A stretch of DNA of 64,000 nucleotides from Antilocapra americana (Eukaryota > Chordata > Mammalia > Artiodactyla > Antilocapridae), in contig ML664161.1 of assembly GCA_007570785.1 (NCBI GenBank), positions 15,652,861-15,716,860 on the forward strand. Direction: 5' to 3'. Both the position numbers and the translations under genes were made by a program. How positions within the stretch are numbered: position 1 is the first letter of the stretch; every line of letters starts with the position of its first letter. Below are positions 23,146 through 34,714 of this stretch, piece by piece. The notes under the pieces are model-generated. The model searched no databases, had not been told where the DNA came from, and saw nothing but the letters and a program-made list of their open reading frames with translations.

Positions 23146-23472
23146 ATCAGAACCGTTGGCAGTAAAACATAATAGCCAAGGCATTTAGGCATTTCTATAG
23201 GAAGCCACAAGTCACCTGCCAGGAAAAAGATTTCTCTACCAAGGTACATATACACTTGCTTCATTTAAAAATGCCAATTCCTTTTTGAAAATTCTGGCTA
23301 AGTATGGACTCTGTTCTCTCCCAAAATCTGCCCTTCTGATAAATATTCAAAGTATTCACTTGAAAAGTGCAACTTCCCTCTCTAACTATACTCTTTGCCC
23401 CATCTTCTAGGATACCTGGAAAGAGGAGGCTCCTAGAACCCATTTTTGTCAGTCAGTTCTCTATCACCTCAA
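23146..23472. other. Unassigned intergenic spacer
   Basis: No feature recognised. Confidence 0.3.
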
Positions 23473-23494
23473 ACACACACACACACACACACAC
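23473..23494 (+). repeat. (AC)11 microsatellite
   Basis: Pure AC run of about 22 bases. Confidence 0.97.
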
Positions 23495-23562
23495 AAAGTG
23501 GGTGCACATACACCATCCTGAAAGAGTTGGTAATCTTCAAAGACACAAGTGAAATGGATAAG

Positions 23563-23772
23563 TGAAACGTGAAGTGAAGTGAAAGTCACTCAGTCGTGTC
23601 CAACTCTTTGCAACCCCATGGATCATTCAGTTCATGGAGTTCTCCAGGTCAGAATACTGGAGTGGGTAACCTTTCCCTTCTCCAGGGGATCTTCCCAACC
23701 CAGGGATCAAACCCAGGTCTCCTGCATTGCGGGTGGATTCTTTACCAGCTGAGCCAGAAGGGAAGCCCATAG
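23563..23772 (-). repeat. Bov-tA SINE with near-perfect target duplication
   Basis: Antisense copy with AGTCACTCAGTCGTGTCCAA and GAGCCAGAAGGGAAGCCC. Flanks AATGGATAAG (23553-23562) and AATGGGTAAG (23773-23782). Confidence 0.92.
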
Positions 23773-23782
23773 AATGGGTAAG

Positions 23783-24175
23783 AGGTTCACTAAGTTCACA
23801 GAAGCCAGGCAAGTAGCATACAGGTAATCCTGAGCCCCCGAGTTCAGACATTTACTCAGAACAACACATTCAAAATCATCTCAGGAAAGTGAAAGAGTAA
23901 GCAGAAATAGCTACAGCTACTTTTCAAAAGCATGATGAGAAGTGAAAGGAGTGGGTATTATAAAACGGAGAGGAGTGAGGCTTCGTGTCAGTGGTGCTCT
24001 TCTGCTGAGTGGGGCTGTCATTTAAGAAGCAGAAGAATTACAAAAAAACATCCATGACACTGATGCCTGGAAACTTTTCAAAGTCAGCTTTGGATATATC
24101 TTTGGGGTCCAGGAGGATCAGCATATCAAGAGGGATTTAGGTCTCATCAGAAAAAGCACCTCAAAAGAGAAAGCA
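23783..24175. other. Unassigned intergenic spacer
   Basis: No gene or repeat recognised. Confidence 0.3.
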
Positions 24176-24300
24176 GAGACTCCCCTGGTGGTCCCACAGT
24201 TGAGATGCCATGCTTCCAATGAAGGGAGTGCAAGTTCCACCCCTGGTCAGGATCACACATGCCACACAGCATGGCCAACAGAATTTTTTTTTTTAAGAGA
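24176..24300 (+). repeat. CHR-type SINE, internally deleted
   Basis: GACTCCCCTGGTGGTCCCAC head, CACCCCTGGTCAGGATCACA, and a T-rich end instead of the usual A-rich tail. Confidence 0.7.
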
Positions 24301-24520
24301 GAGAGAAAGCAGTTAACACACTGGTGACCAAGGGCTAACAAGGAAAGATGTGAGTTCTGTAGATTTTTGGAACATACATTCTTCTGAAGGCAGAAGAACC
24401 AATTAAATGATATGGTATCACAGATTCTTGGGAAATGTTTTAGAGACATAGACCCTTGGTCCATTCCCCATGATTCTGTAGCCTTTTACTGAAATTTTTT
24501 CTTTGTCCACTGGGATGAAA

Positions 24521-24713
24521 AGTGAAAGTCACTCAGTCATATCTGACTCTTTGCAACCCCATGGACTATACAGTCCATGGAATTCTCCAGGCCAGAATAC
24601 TGGACTGGGTAACCTTTCCCTTCTCCAAGGGATCTTCCTAACCCAGGGATCAAACCTAGGTCTCCCATATTGCAGGCAGATTCTTTACCAGCTGAACCAC
24701 AAGGGAAGCCCAT
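24521..24713 (-). repeat. Bov-tA SINE with target duplication
   Basis: Antisense copy with AGTCACTCAGTCATATCTGA and GAACCACAAGGGAAGCCC. Flanks TGGGATGAAA (24511-24520) and TGAGATGAAA (24714-24723). Confidence 0.9.
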
Positions 24714-24751
24714 TGAGATGAAACTTGTCTCCATATAACTCACATTTACTG

Positions 24752-25062
24752 GGCTTTCCAGGTGGTGCTGTTGCTGCTGGTGCTGCTACTCTACGCAACC
24801 CCATAGATGGCAGTCCACCAGGCTCCCCCGTCCCTGGGATTCTCCAGGCAAGAACACTGGAGTGGTTTGCCATTTAGTGGTAAAAACAAACAAATCTGCC
24901 TGCCAATCCAAGAGACATAAGAGACCCAATTCCTGGGTTGGGAAGATCCCTGGCAGGAAGGCATGGCAACTCACTCCAGTATTCTTGCCTGGAGAATCCC
25001 ATGGACAGTCCATAGGGTCGCAAAGAGTCAGAAACGACTGAAGTAACTTAGCACACAACTCA
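24752..25062 (+). repeat. Bov-tA SINE carrying an inverted SINE fragment
   Basis: The plus-strand SINE starts GGGCTTTCCAGGTGGTGC, is interrupted at about 24771-24873 by an antisense SINE piece (GCTGTTGCTGCTGGTGCTGC, then GGGATTCTCCAGGCAAGAAC), and resumes at AGTGGTAAAAACAAACAAAT through to the GAAACGACTGAAGTAACTTA tail. Confidence 0.85.
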
Positions 25063-25246
25063 CGTTTACTGGTCCTAGGAATGGCGAGAATGTCTCTGTG
25101 ACAGTTCTTGAAAAATGAAGGCAGTTACCAATCCCTCCCCAAGCCTACTTTTGTCCAAACTAAATAGCTACAGTTCCCTGTGAAATTCAGATAACATGGT
25201 TTCTAGGGTATCTTAAAACCCTAGGAGCTGTGTTTTGACATCAAAC

Positions 25247-25425
25247 TTCAGCTATGCCTCAGAATCACCTGGAATGCTTGTTAAGATGAGAAACTTGCCA
25301 GGCCCACCCTGATCTTATGTTCTGATGTAGTCAGAATATCTAAGATGGGACCTGAGTCAGAACGTTTATGTCTCCCTTCCTGATGCAGGTGGCCTGAGAC
25401 ACAAACTAGAGAAACTATGCTATTA
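25247..25425 (+). repeat. MER5A-type (hAT) DNA transposon fossil
   Basis: GCCTCAGAATCACCTGGAAT, CCAGGCCCACCCTGAT and GATGCAGGTGGCCTGAGACA match the MER5A pattern. Non-autonomous and inactive. Confidence 0.75.
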
Positions 25426-26365
25426 TATTCTTGCCACATTAAATTGTGATGTCACAAACTGGACGTGGCACTCCAAACTCCCACCTCCTAATTCAAGGTC
25501 CAGTGAAACAATTACCTTCTCTGATCTGTTAACACAAGCCTATTGCTAAAGCCCAATCTCTTTTGGATAAAATATTTTGTCAATTCTACCCTTTGGGAAT
25601 ATAACTACAAGGCACATTAACTTTGATATCTAAGTGAGTATGTTTTATATGACCCAAATCATAACTGTGAAAGTTGTATTTGGATTTTTATTATGATGGT
25701 AGCAGATATAATTCAAAAACAAGTCCTGACCCTGGTCCTGCCTAACAGGGAAAATCCTGACAGCCTAGGAATACTCTTACACACTGATCTCTTTTCAGTA
25801 GAAACTCCTTTTACCATTATTATAGTCTTTGGAGAATTATTCATTATTTTAAAACATACATCTTATGTAGCTATTCTTACTTTTGATGGGAGACCACCCA
25901 GTTAATATTCTTCTTAAGTCCCCAAAGTCATAGGGTCTGTGGATAATTACAAGATCCCCTTCTGGGAAAAAGAAAGGACAGAACAGACTTCATTTTCAGC
26001 TAGACCTTAATGACTGGAGACACAATGCCCTACCCAGTAGAAGAGTGAAGTGGAAACTAGCAAGTCCTGTTTTCAGGTATGAGTCGGAAACAAGTCATGA
26101 AGCAATGCCCTGGCCAGACCTCTGATATGCCCAATAGGGATGAGGCCTCCTCTTGACCAAGGACAAGTCTCCAAATCAGATTCAGGTGTGACGACAAGAA
26201 CAGAGGATTCTTTTGTCGCTGATCTAAACAGAAAAACTTCGAAAGAAACTAGTTTAAGAGCCATATTGATTCAGACACTCCACAAGAATGTTTATGAAAA
26301 TAAAACTCAAGATATCAATACTTACAAACAGTTCAGAGAGGCCCCAAGTACCTATCAACCAGTCT
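25426..26365. other. Unassigned intergenic stretch
   Basis: About 0.9 kb; no gene or repeat I can name. Confidence 0.35.
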
Positions 26366-26550
26366 TCTCCAGTGGTAACAATTTATAGAACCACAGTAAA
26401 GTATCAAAATCAAGAAATTAACATTGGTACAAACCACAGACCTTATTCAGATTTTACCTATTTTATATGTGCTCATTTGTATATGTTTCTATGTGAGTAT
26501 ACAGTTCTATGTAATTTTATCACATATATAGATTCATGTAATACCTTATT
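26366..26550 (+). repeat. L1M-type 3' UTR fragment
   Basis: Block ATCAAGAAATTAACATTGGT, ACCTTATTCAGATTTTACCT, then TTCTATGTAATTTTATCACA is typical of old L1 3' regions. Confidence 0.55.
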
Positions 26551-26641
26551 ATGATACATTAGCATGATATTATGATACTATATCATACCATAATATATTA
26601 TCAAGCTTTAAATCTTCTGAATATGGTGATTTTTTCAATTT

Positions 26642-26919
26642 TTACTTATTTTTGGAGACACTGGATCTTCATTGCTGCATGCAGAACAACAGCTGTTGAG
26701 GCGAGCAGGGGCTACTCTCTAATTACAGTGCACGGGTTTCTCACTTCACAGCTTCTCGTTGCAGAGCACAGGCTCTGGGGCACTTGGGTTTCAGTAGTTG
26801 CAGTGCATGGGGTCAGTAGCTGTGTTGCACTGGCTTAATTGCCCTGTGGCATGTGGGGTCTTACAGCAAGTCCATTGGCAGGTGAACTCTTGACCACTGA
26901 ACCACCAGGAAAGTCCCCA
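26642..26919 (-). repeat. CHR-type SINE, near full length
   Basis: The reverse strand begins GGGGACTTTCCTGGTGGTTC and ends in the CCAAAAATAAG-like tail. It carries several small indels. Confidence 0.85.
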
Positions 26920-27079
26920 TGATAATTTATTTTTTAAGCTTCCTTGTTGGTGGTGAAGTTATTGAATTAGTATTGTAATCAAGTTCAACCTCACTATTAA
27001 TCAAATAAATCCTGTTTAAAATTTCTAAATACTCTTTTTTTCCTTTTAAACCAGCTCATTTTCTAACCGATAAAATTCA

Positions 27080-27720
27080 ACCTTAGAGTACAGTAAGTCT
27101 AGCATTCTCATACTCTGCTTCTAGGAGTTAAAATCAGTACAACTGTTCTGGCAACAAATGCATATCAAGGGCCTTTTAATGTTTTTTTTTTCCTTCTGAT
27201 CTAGCAAATTCCTTTCTAGAAATAATATACTAAAAAATAATCAAAGAATTGGACAATTACCATGAAAAAGTATGTTTACTTAGTGTTATCTACACTGATT
27301 AAAATTGAAAAGAGTCCAAATGTCCAAAAAAGTGATTAGTTGAACAAATTAAAGCCCACTGAAGCAATGCTATATTATATGACAGTTAAAAGTGGTGCTT
27401 TTCAGAGGCTTATAGCCTAAAGAGAATCCTTATAATAAAATATGAAAGAAAGTGAAATCACTCAGTTGTATCCAACTCTTCGCGACCCCATGGACTATAG
27501 CCTACCAGGCTCCTCCATCCATGGGATTTTTCCAGGCAAGAGTACAGGAGTGAGTTGCCACTTCCTTCTCCAGGGGATCTTCCCAACCCAGGAATTGAAC
27601 CTGGGTCTCCTGCATTGTAGGCAGATGCTTTTACCGTCTGAGCCACCAGGGAAGCCCATAATAAAAAAATATAAATATAAAGAGTAGCTATAGTTCACAT
27701 TAGTGTTATGGAGATGTATT
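27080..27720 (+). repeat. L1M-type LINE 3' region, split by a SINE
   Basis: Diverged old-L1 3' sequence, with TCCAAATGTCCAAAAAAGTG and TTAAAGCCCACTGAAGCAAT. It is interrupted by the Bov-tA at 27441-27658. Confidence 0.5.
27441..27658 (-). repeat. Bov-tA SINE with target duplication
   Basis: Antisense copy with AATCACTCAGTTGTATCCAA and GAGCCACCAGGGAAGCCC. Repeats ATAATAAAA at 27432-27440 and 27659-27667. Confidence 0.92.
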
Positions 27721-28825
27721 TTTAAAGTCCAGGACTTCTGCTCCTAGGAAGAGGAGGGAGACATACTTTTCTCTATTCCTCTTGCTAAGTAATATGTTAT
27801 ATGTAAAATAAACATATGAATAATCAGAAAGGTGAAGAAAAGAAGGAAGAATGGCTAGGGGCCTCCAGATCCAAGGAACGATATGGTCAAGAGTACCCTG
27901 GGCTTTCTGTTTGCCTCATATATTTCAGACTTACAGCTAAGGAAGCCAGCTATTCAGCAAACAAGTGAAGATTTTTTAAAAGCTCTAACAAAAATCTGCT
28001 GTGTCTAGCCAAAGGACTAGAAGAGGGGGAAGCCAAGCAAGATAGTCAACTTTTAGACAAAAACAGCTAGACCCTAGCCAAACACCACAGAAAAACCTGT
28101 GGTTCCCAACCCCACCCATGCTAGCAAACGCTAGGTGGGGAGCTAGACTTCCACCCTCACCAGGTGTCCCAACACCCCTGCCAGAGCTGTATCTGAGTAG
28201 AGAGCCTGGACTTGAGTTCCATCAGCCAGTAATGCGGACCCCACTCCCGCAGTGTTAGTGGAGATCACATGGGAGCCTAGACTCCCAACTCCACTTAGTG
28301 CACCCTGACATTCCCCTGGTGTGAATCAGAGGAAGCCTGCTGATGAGTCAGGAGTCCCACCCCTGCCCAGCAGTGATGGGGCCACTCTCCCCTCAGGGTG
28401 TCAATTAAAACTAACTGGAGAGCAGTAGCAAGGCACTCCAAACCCTCCCAGCCAGGTGTCACTGGAGGCCAAATGGGAATCAGAATTCCCATCCCTGAAG
28501 AGCAGTAATAAAGAGCCCCCTCTTGAATGTCAGTTGATGCCAAGTGAGAAACCTGAACTTCCAGTGTCACTTAGCAGTCACAAGGCTCTGCCCCTCCTTT
28601 TCCTTCAGGAAGTCAGTTAATACAGAAGGTTTAATTAAGATCCAAGGTCTCATAACAGAATACAATCTAAATAATCAGATTTTGATAGAATATCATCTGT
28701 CATACTAAAACAGAAAAATCTCAAATGAAATAAAGACAATTAATAGATGTCATCATTGAGATGACAGAAGTATCTGACAGATATTTTAAATTATCTATCA
28801 CAAAATAGCTCAATGAGCAATAATT

Positions 28826-29945
28826 TGTTGTTGTTCAGCTGCTTAGTCATGTCCAACTCTTTGCAACCCCATGGATGGTGGCACATCAGGTTCCCTGTCC
28901 TTCAGCATCTCCCACAGTTTCTTCAAACTCATGTCCAATGAGTCAGTGATGCCATCCAACCATCTCATCCTCTGTGGTCCCCTTCTTCTCCTGTTTTCAA
29001 TCTTTCTCAGCATCAAGGTCTTTTCCAATGAGTCAACTCTTTGCATCAGTTTGCCAAAGTATTGGAGTTTCAGCTTCAGCATCAGTTCTTCCAATCCTTT
29101 CCTTTAGGAATAACTTGTTTGATCTTCTTGAACTCCAAGGGACTCTCAAGAGTCTTCTCTAACACTACAGTTCAAAAGCATCAATTTCTTTGGCATTCAG
29201 ACTTCTTTATGGTCCAACTCTCACATCCACACATGACTACTAGAAAAACCATAGCTTTAACTATATAGATATTTGTTGGCCAAGTAATGTCTCTGCTTTT
29301 TAATATGCTGTCTAGGTTTGTCATAACTTTCTTCCAAGGAGTAAGCATCTTTTAATTTCATGGCTTCAGGCACCATCTGCAGTGTCTTTGGAGCCCAAGA
29401 AAATAAATTCTGTCACTGTTTCCATTGTTTCCCCATCTATTTGCCATGAATTGATGGGACCAGATGTCATGATCTTAGCTTTTTGAATGTTAACTTTTAA
29501 GCCAGCTTTTTCACTCTCTTCTTTCACTTTCATCAAGAGGCTCTTTAGTTCCTCTTCTCTTTCTGCCACAATGGTGGTGTCATCTGCCTATCTGAGGTTA
29601 TTGATATTTCTCCCTGCAATCTTGATGCCGGCTTGTGATTCATCCAGCCTGGCATTTCACATGATATACTCTGCATAGAAGTTAAATAAGCAGGGTGACA
29701 ATATACAGCCTTGACGTACTCCTTTTCCAATTTGGAACCAGTCCATTGTTCCATGCTCTGGTTCTAACTGTTGCTTCATGACCTGCATACAGATTTCTCA
29801 GGTATTTCTCTGGTATTCCTATCTCTTGAAGAATTTTTTACAATTTGTTGTGATCCACACAGTCAAAAACTTTAGCATAGTCAATGAAGCAGAAGTATAT
29901 GCTTTTCTGGAATTCTCTTGCTTTTTCTATGAGCCAACGATGTTG
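28826..29945 (-). mobile_element. BovB LINE, 5'-truncated, with 9-bp target duplication
   Basis: 1.1 kb antisense BovB. The reverse strand starts inside the reverse transcriptase (CAACATCGTTGGCTCATAGA), keeps motif-A-like DYAKVFDCVDHNKL, and has the tail GACTAAGCAGCTGAACAACA. Perfect repeats GCAATAATT at 28817-28825 and 29946-29954 show simple target-primed insertion into the old L1. Stops and frameshifts break the coding region. Confidence 0.93.
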
Positions 29946-30888
29946 GCAATAATTAACAGACTTGAAACAAATGAAAAAAATTGAAAGCATTGACAAAGAA
30001 ATAGAAGATATAAAGAGGAGTGAAGTGAAAATTTTAGAAATAAAAAATACAATAACCAAAATAAAAAACTCAGTGAATGGGCTCAAGAGAAGAAAGGAAC
30101 AGGGAAAAGAATCAGTGAAATAGAACAATAGAAACTATGCAACCTGAACAAACCAGAAAGAAAGAAGTATTTTTAAGAAATGAACATAGCCTCAGGGATG
30201 ATAACAATAGAAAACAATAGATTGAACATTTATGTCATCAGAATTCTGAAACGGGAGGAGAGAAAGGGAGGGACTGAAAAATGACTCAAAGAATTAAGGG
30301 TGACAACTCCCCAAATTTGGCAGAAAACATAAATGCACAGATTCAGTTTGGGAGAAAATTTCAAATAAGATTATGCAAAGAAATCCATGTCAAAACATAT
30401 TATAGTTAAACTTCTGAAAATGAAAGACAAACTCCTGAAAGCAGTAACAGAGAAATGACATCATATCTATAGGGACAAACTATTCAAATGGAAGTGTATT
30501 GCTCATTAGACACCATAGATGCCAGAAGGAAGTGGCACTTAATTTTTCAAGTGCTGAAAGAAAGAACTGTCAACTCAGAATCCTACATCTAACAAAAATA
30601 GCCTTTAGGAAGGAAGAGAAAACCAATATATTCCCAGATGAAAAAAACAACTATGAGAATCTGTCACCAACGTACCTACTCTAAAAGAATAGCTAAAGAA
30701 ACTTCTCTAAACAAAAAGGAAATAATAAAAGTAGGAACCTTGGAAATACAAGAACCAAAATATGCATAAATATAATAGACTTTCCTTCTGCTCTTCAGTA
30801 TTATAAATTACGTTAGTGAGTTGAAACAAAAACTATTAGACTGCCTGACACGATTCTAAATGTATGTGAAGGAAGTAGTTAAGACAGA

Positions 30889-31110
30889 GTTCGTGCTAAG
30901 TCACCTCAGTTGTATCTAACTCTTTGCCTCTCCATGGACTGTAGCCCACCAGGCTCCCCTGTCCATGGGATTCTCCAGCAAGAATACTGGAGTGGGCTGC
31001 CATGCTCTCCTCTAGGTGATCTTCCCAACCCAGGAATTGAACTCAAGTCTCCTGTGTCTCCTGTATTGCCAGTGGATCCTTTACCATTGAGCCACTGGGG
31101 AAGCTCCTGG
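30889..31110 (-). repeat. Bov-tA SINE inside the old L1
   Basis: Antisense copy with GTGCTAAGTCACCTCAGTTG and GAGCCACTGGGGAAGCTCC. L1 sequence flanks both sides. Confidence 0.9.
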
Positions 31111-31767
31111 CTTCGTAAAAACAACATTAGTAAACTGTGGTTAGATATGCATGACATTTAAAATGTTAAATAAAGAGATACCACCAAATCTATAGATACA
31201 TCAAAATGAAGTCTAAACAATGTTCAAGTAACCCACAGGAGGGTAGGAAAAGGAAAACAGAAACAAAAAGCAGAAAGAAAAGGAAAGATAAAATAATATG
31301 GCAGATTTAAATCCTAACATTTCAATAATTAAGTGGAAATGGTTTAAATACAATAATTAAAAGGCACAGGTTGGCAGAGTGGATTAAAAGTCATGACCTA
31401 ACTAATGTGCTGTCTACAAGAAACTTATATAGCAAAATGTAAACATGTTGAAAGTAAAAGATCAGAAAAAAATATGCTTTAAAAACAATAGTGCCTGTAT
31501 GAGTATCAGATAAAGAAGTTTTTAGAGCAAAGAAAACAACTAGACAAAAAGACACATTATATAACAATAAAAAGGTCAATCCACCAAGCAGATATAGCAG
31601 TCCTAAATATAGATACTCAAAATATGTGATGCAAAAACTGATGAAACTGAAAGGAGAAATATACAAATTCACAATTATAGTTGGAGAATTCAACGCTGTT
31701 TTCTCAACAATTACTAGAAGAGCTAGATAGAAAATCAGCAAGGATATAGAACTCAAAAACTTATCAG

Positions 31768-32042
31768 TTGAACTTCCCTGGTAGTCCAGTCGTTGCCTGC
31801 CATAGTGGGGACACTGGTTTGATCCCTGGTCTAGGAAGATTGCACATGCCACTGGGCAACTAAGCCTGTGTGCCTCAACTCTTAAGACCTTGCCCCACAA
31901 CAAGAGAAGCCAAAGCAATGAGAAGCCCACACACTGAAATGAAAAGTAACCATGGCTTGCTACAACTAAAGAAAATCCTGCACACAGCAACAAGGATTCA
32001 GCATAGCCAAAAATAAAATAAACAAACAAGCAAAAAAAAAAA
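31768..32042 (+). repeat. CHR-type SINE inside the old L1
   Basis: GAACTTCCCTGGTAGTCCAG head, CATGCCACTGGGCAACTAAG, and CCAAAAATAAAATAAACAAA with an A12 end. Confidence 0.92.
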
Positions 32043-32767
32043 ATCTGCCCAACAAAACATAAAACTTATTGATCAACATGATCTACTCATTCATAGACTT
32101 TTCCATGCAACAGTAGAATATGTATTTTTTTTCAAGTTCCCCAAAATATATTCCAAAATAGACCATTTTCTGGACTATAAAACAAACCTCACCAAGTTTA
32201 AAAGAATTTAAATCAGGCAGCATTCTTTGACCACAGTGGAATCAACTAGAAATCAAAGAATAGAAGTATAGGAAAATTTCCAAATACTTGGAAACTAAGC
32301 AACACACTCCTCTTAAATAATCCCTGAGTCAAAAAGGAAGTCTCGGGTGAAATTTTAAAAAATATTTTAAACTGAACAAAAGTGGAAACACAACATATTA
32401 GCACTAGAGCTGTGCTGAGAGTGAAATTTATAGCACTAAATGCATACATTAGATACAAGAAAAAAATCTCAAATTGATGATCCAAGTTCCAGCCTCAGCC
32501 ATCTAGGAAAAGAAAAATAAACCCAAAGTTTACTTTGGGTTCAGGAAGGAAATAATAAAGAGAAGAGAAGAAATCAATGAAGCTGGAAACAGAAAAACGA
32601 TAGAGAAAAATCAAACACAGAACTAGTTCTCTGAAAAGATCAATAAGATCATTGAGCCTCTAGCAAGACTGACAAAGATTAAAGAGAAGACACAATTACA
32701 GGTTAAATGGACCTAGAACTACAGATCCTGCAGCCAACAAGAGGATAATAAAGGGATATTATCTATT

Positions 32768-32965
32768 AGGAATGATGTTGGGAAAGATTGAAGGTGAAAG
32801 GGGAAGAGAAAGACAGAGAATGAGATAGTTGGATGGCATCATTGATTCAATGGAACTTAACTTGGACAAACTCCAGGAGAGAGTGAGGGACAGGGAACCT
32901 GATGTGCTTGCAGTTCATGGGGTCACAAAGAGTCAGACATGACTTAGCGACTGAACAACATATAT
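32768..32965 (+). mobile_element. BovB LINE, 3' tail only
   Basis: About 200 bases: GGGAAAGATTGAAGGTGAAA, TTGGATGGCATCATTGATTC, GGGGTCACAAAGAGTCAGAC, then ACTTAGCGACTGAACAACA. Confidence 0.85.
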
Positions 32966-33015
32966 CAGGAATAGAACACATAACATTGATAATTTAGACA
33001 AACTCACCCAAAGTA

Positions 33016-33159
33016 TCGAGATTTTTGCCAGGTTACTCATCTTAATAATCCCAGCAATAAGTTAACTGAAGCTTTAAAATGATATTTTCTGTTCATTTTC
33101 TTATGTTTTAAAACAAAAATCTTTCCTCTGAAACATTGTGGGCATCACAAGTATCCCCA
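33016..33159. other. Unassigned spacer
   Basis: No feature recognised. Confidence 0.3.
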
Positions 33160-33285
33160 TCAGCTTCATCTTAAGTCCATGTTTAAAAATGCAGATTTCT
33201 GGACTGAAGCCCAGATTAAACTACTCCAGACCCCGGAAGGGAATCCACTGGACACCAAGCTTGAGAATTCCAGCCTCGTCTCAAG
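33160..33285 (+). repeat. MER5-type DNA transposon fossil
   Basis: AAAATGCAGATTTCTGGACT, then CCACTGGACACCAAGCTTGA, which matches the MER5A second half with much divergence. Confidence 0.45.
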
Positions 33286-34161
33286 AAGCTTTAAGGCTAA
33301 AAGAGCCTGACTGTTTTCAGAATGTCACTTTTGATCCTTCATTCTTGTTCTTTCATTGCCATCGCATGAGTGAAAGGTAATTACCACAACTAAAGGGCTT
33401 TTAGCCTTGGTCCAAAAGGCAAAGAGGATGATGCAAACATGATTTTCAGAAAAATCAGCCTCAGTGGAAAAAGAATGCAAATTCCCTTTCTAACATTTTT
33501 TTCCCATTATCTTCCCTATATGTGCATCCACACTTTTGGTCGTTTTGTTTGTTTACTTCGATTTAGGCTCCTGACTCAATTTGTTAATGTAGTAAGTTGA
33601 GTGCTACATTCCTGAATCAGGCGCACTCTATCACTCCATTCAGCTATATTCCTTCTCATGTTGTGATGAATTGGTTGTGTATGTCCCCATGGGGTGGTTT
33701 ATGAGATAAAAGACTCCCACAGACATCAAGCATACAACATTTCTTTAATGTCAAGGACGTGAAAACTTTGAAGATGGCTATATAAAGCAGACAATAGCAC
33801 AAAGAGAAGCAAAACTTTGCAGATCCCCCCACATTCTACAGAGAGATGCACAGCTGTGGATAAACCTTCTTGGGCATGACAATTTGCTGAGCTGGAGACT
33901 TCTTTTCCATTCTCACGGAAACTGGTGCCCTTCTGTTCTGGAAACCATCCAGACTATGCCAAACTGCAAAGTACTGCCAAATATTTCCTAGGTGTTTATA
34001 GAAATGCTGTGGAAAACAAAGATGCTTTTTCCAGAAGCATAATCACCATGTTCTGGACATTCTGAGGTCCATTCCTATTTCATTTTCAAAGTATCTCAGC
34101 ATCTCAAGTGCTGTGTTTTTAGGAAGTGCCACAAGGAAAACCAACCATTTGGCAAAAGTAG
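33286..34161. other. Unassigned intergenic stretch
   Basis: About 0.9 kb of non-repetitive-looking DNA with no coding frame of note. I cannot name it. Confidence 0.35.
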
Positions 34162-34714
34162 AAGCATAGACTTGGATTACCATGATATTCAATGGTTTGC
34201 CTTGGAAACAAACAGAGATCATTATGTCATTTTTGAGATTGCATCCAAGTACTGCATACCAGACTCTTGTTGAATATGATGGCTACCCCATTTCTTCTAA
34301 GGGATTCCTGCCCAGAGTAGTAGATATAATGGTGAGTCAGTTCAGTTCAGTCACTCAGTCGTGTCCAACTCTTTGCGACCCCATAAATTGCAGAACTCCA
34401 GGCCTCCCTGTCCATCACCAATTCCCGGAGTCTGCCCAAACCCATGTCCAATGAATCGGTGATGCCGTCCAGCCATCTCATCCTCTGTCGTCCCCTTCTC
34501 CTCCTGCCCCCAATCTTTCCCAGCATCAGGGTCTTTTCCAATGAGTCAACTCTTCGCATGAGGTGGCCAAAGTATTGGAGTTTCAGCTTCAACATCAGTC
34601 CTTCCGATGAACACCCAGGACTGATCTCCTTTAGGATGGACTTGTTGGATCCCCCTGCAGTCCAAGGGACTCTCAAGAGTCTTCTCCAACACCACAGTGC
34701 AAAAGCATCAATTC

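Larger units (their letters stand above)
27730..33015 (+). mobile_element. Old L1 LINE (5' leader, ORF1, start of ORF2), cut up by later insertions
   Basis: Recognised in order. A 5' leader lies around 28090-28600. ORF1 coding remnants fall at 28620-28816 and 29955-30880 (AAAATACAATAACCAAAATA, CCAGAAGGAAGTGGCACTTA, CAAGTGCTGAAAGAAAGAAC). ORF2 endonuclease-region remnants lie at 31120-31765 and 32045-32765 (GTCAATCCACCAAGCAGATA, ATTATAGTTGGAGAATTCAA, AAATTTATAGCACTAAATGC), with a short continuation to about 33015. Later insertions are a BovB (28826-29945), a Bov-tA (30889-31110), a CHR SINE (31768-32042) and a BovB tail (32768-32962). Numerous stops and indels make it non-functional. The left edge is approximate. 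Confidence 0.8.

Noticed and set aside
27458..27698. Minus-strand peptides such as SACNAGDPGSIPGLGRSPGE in several places
   Set aside because: This peptide recurs wherever a Bov-tA SINE is translated in one frame (also near 8380, 23700, 24600 and 59900). It is repeat-derived.
31391..32029. 212-codon open frame on the minus strand
   Set aside because: It is antisense to old L1 ORF2 remnants and crosses into a CHR SINE at 31768-32042. No protein motif, and its composition reflects the repeat.
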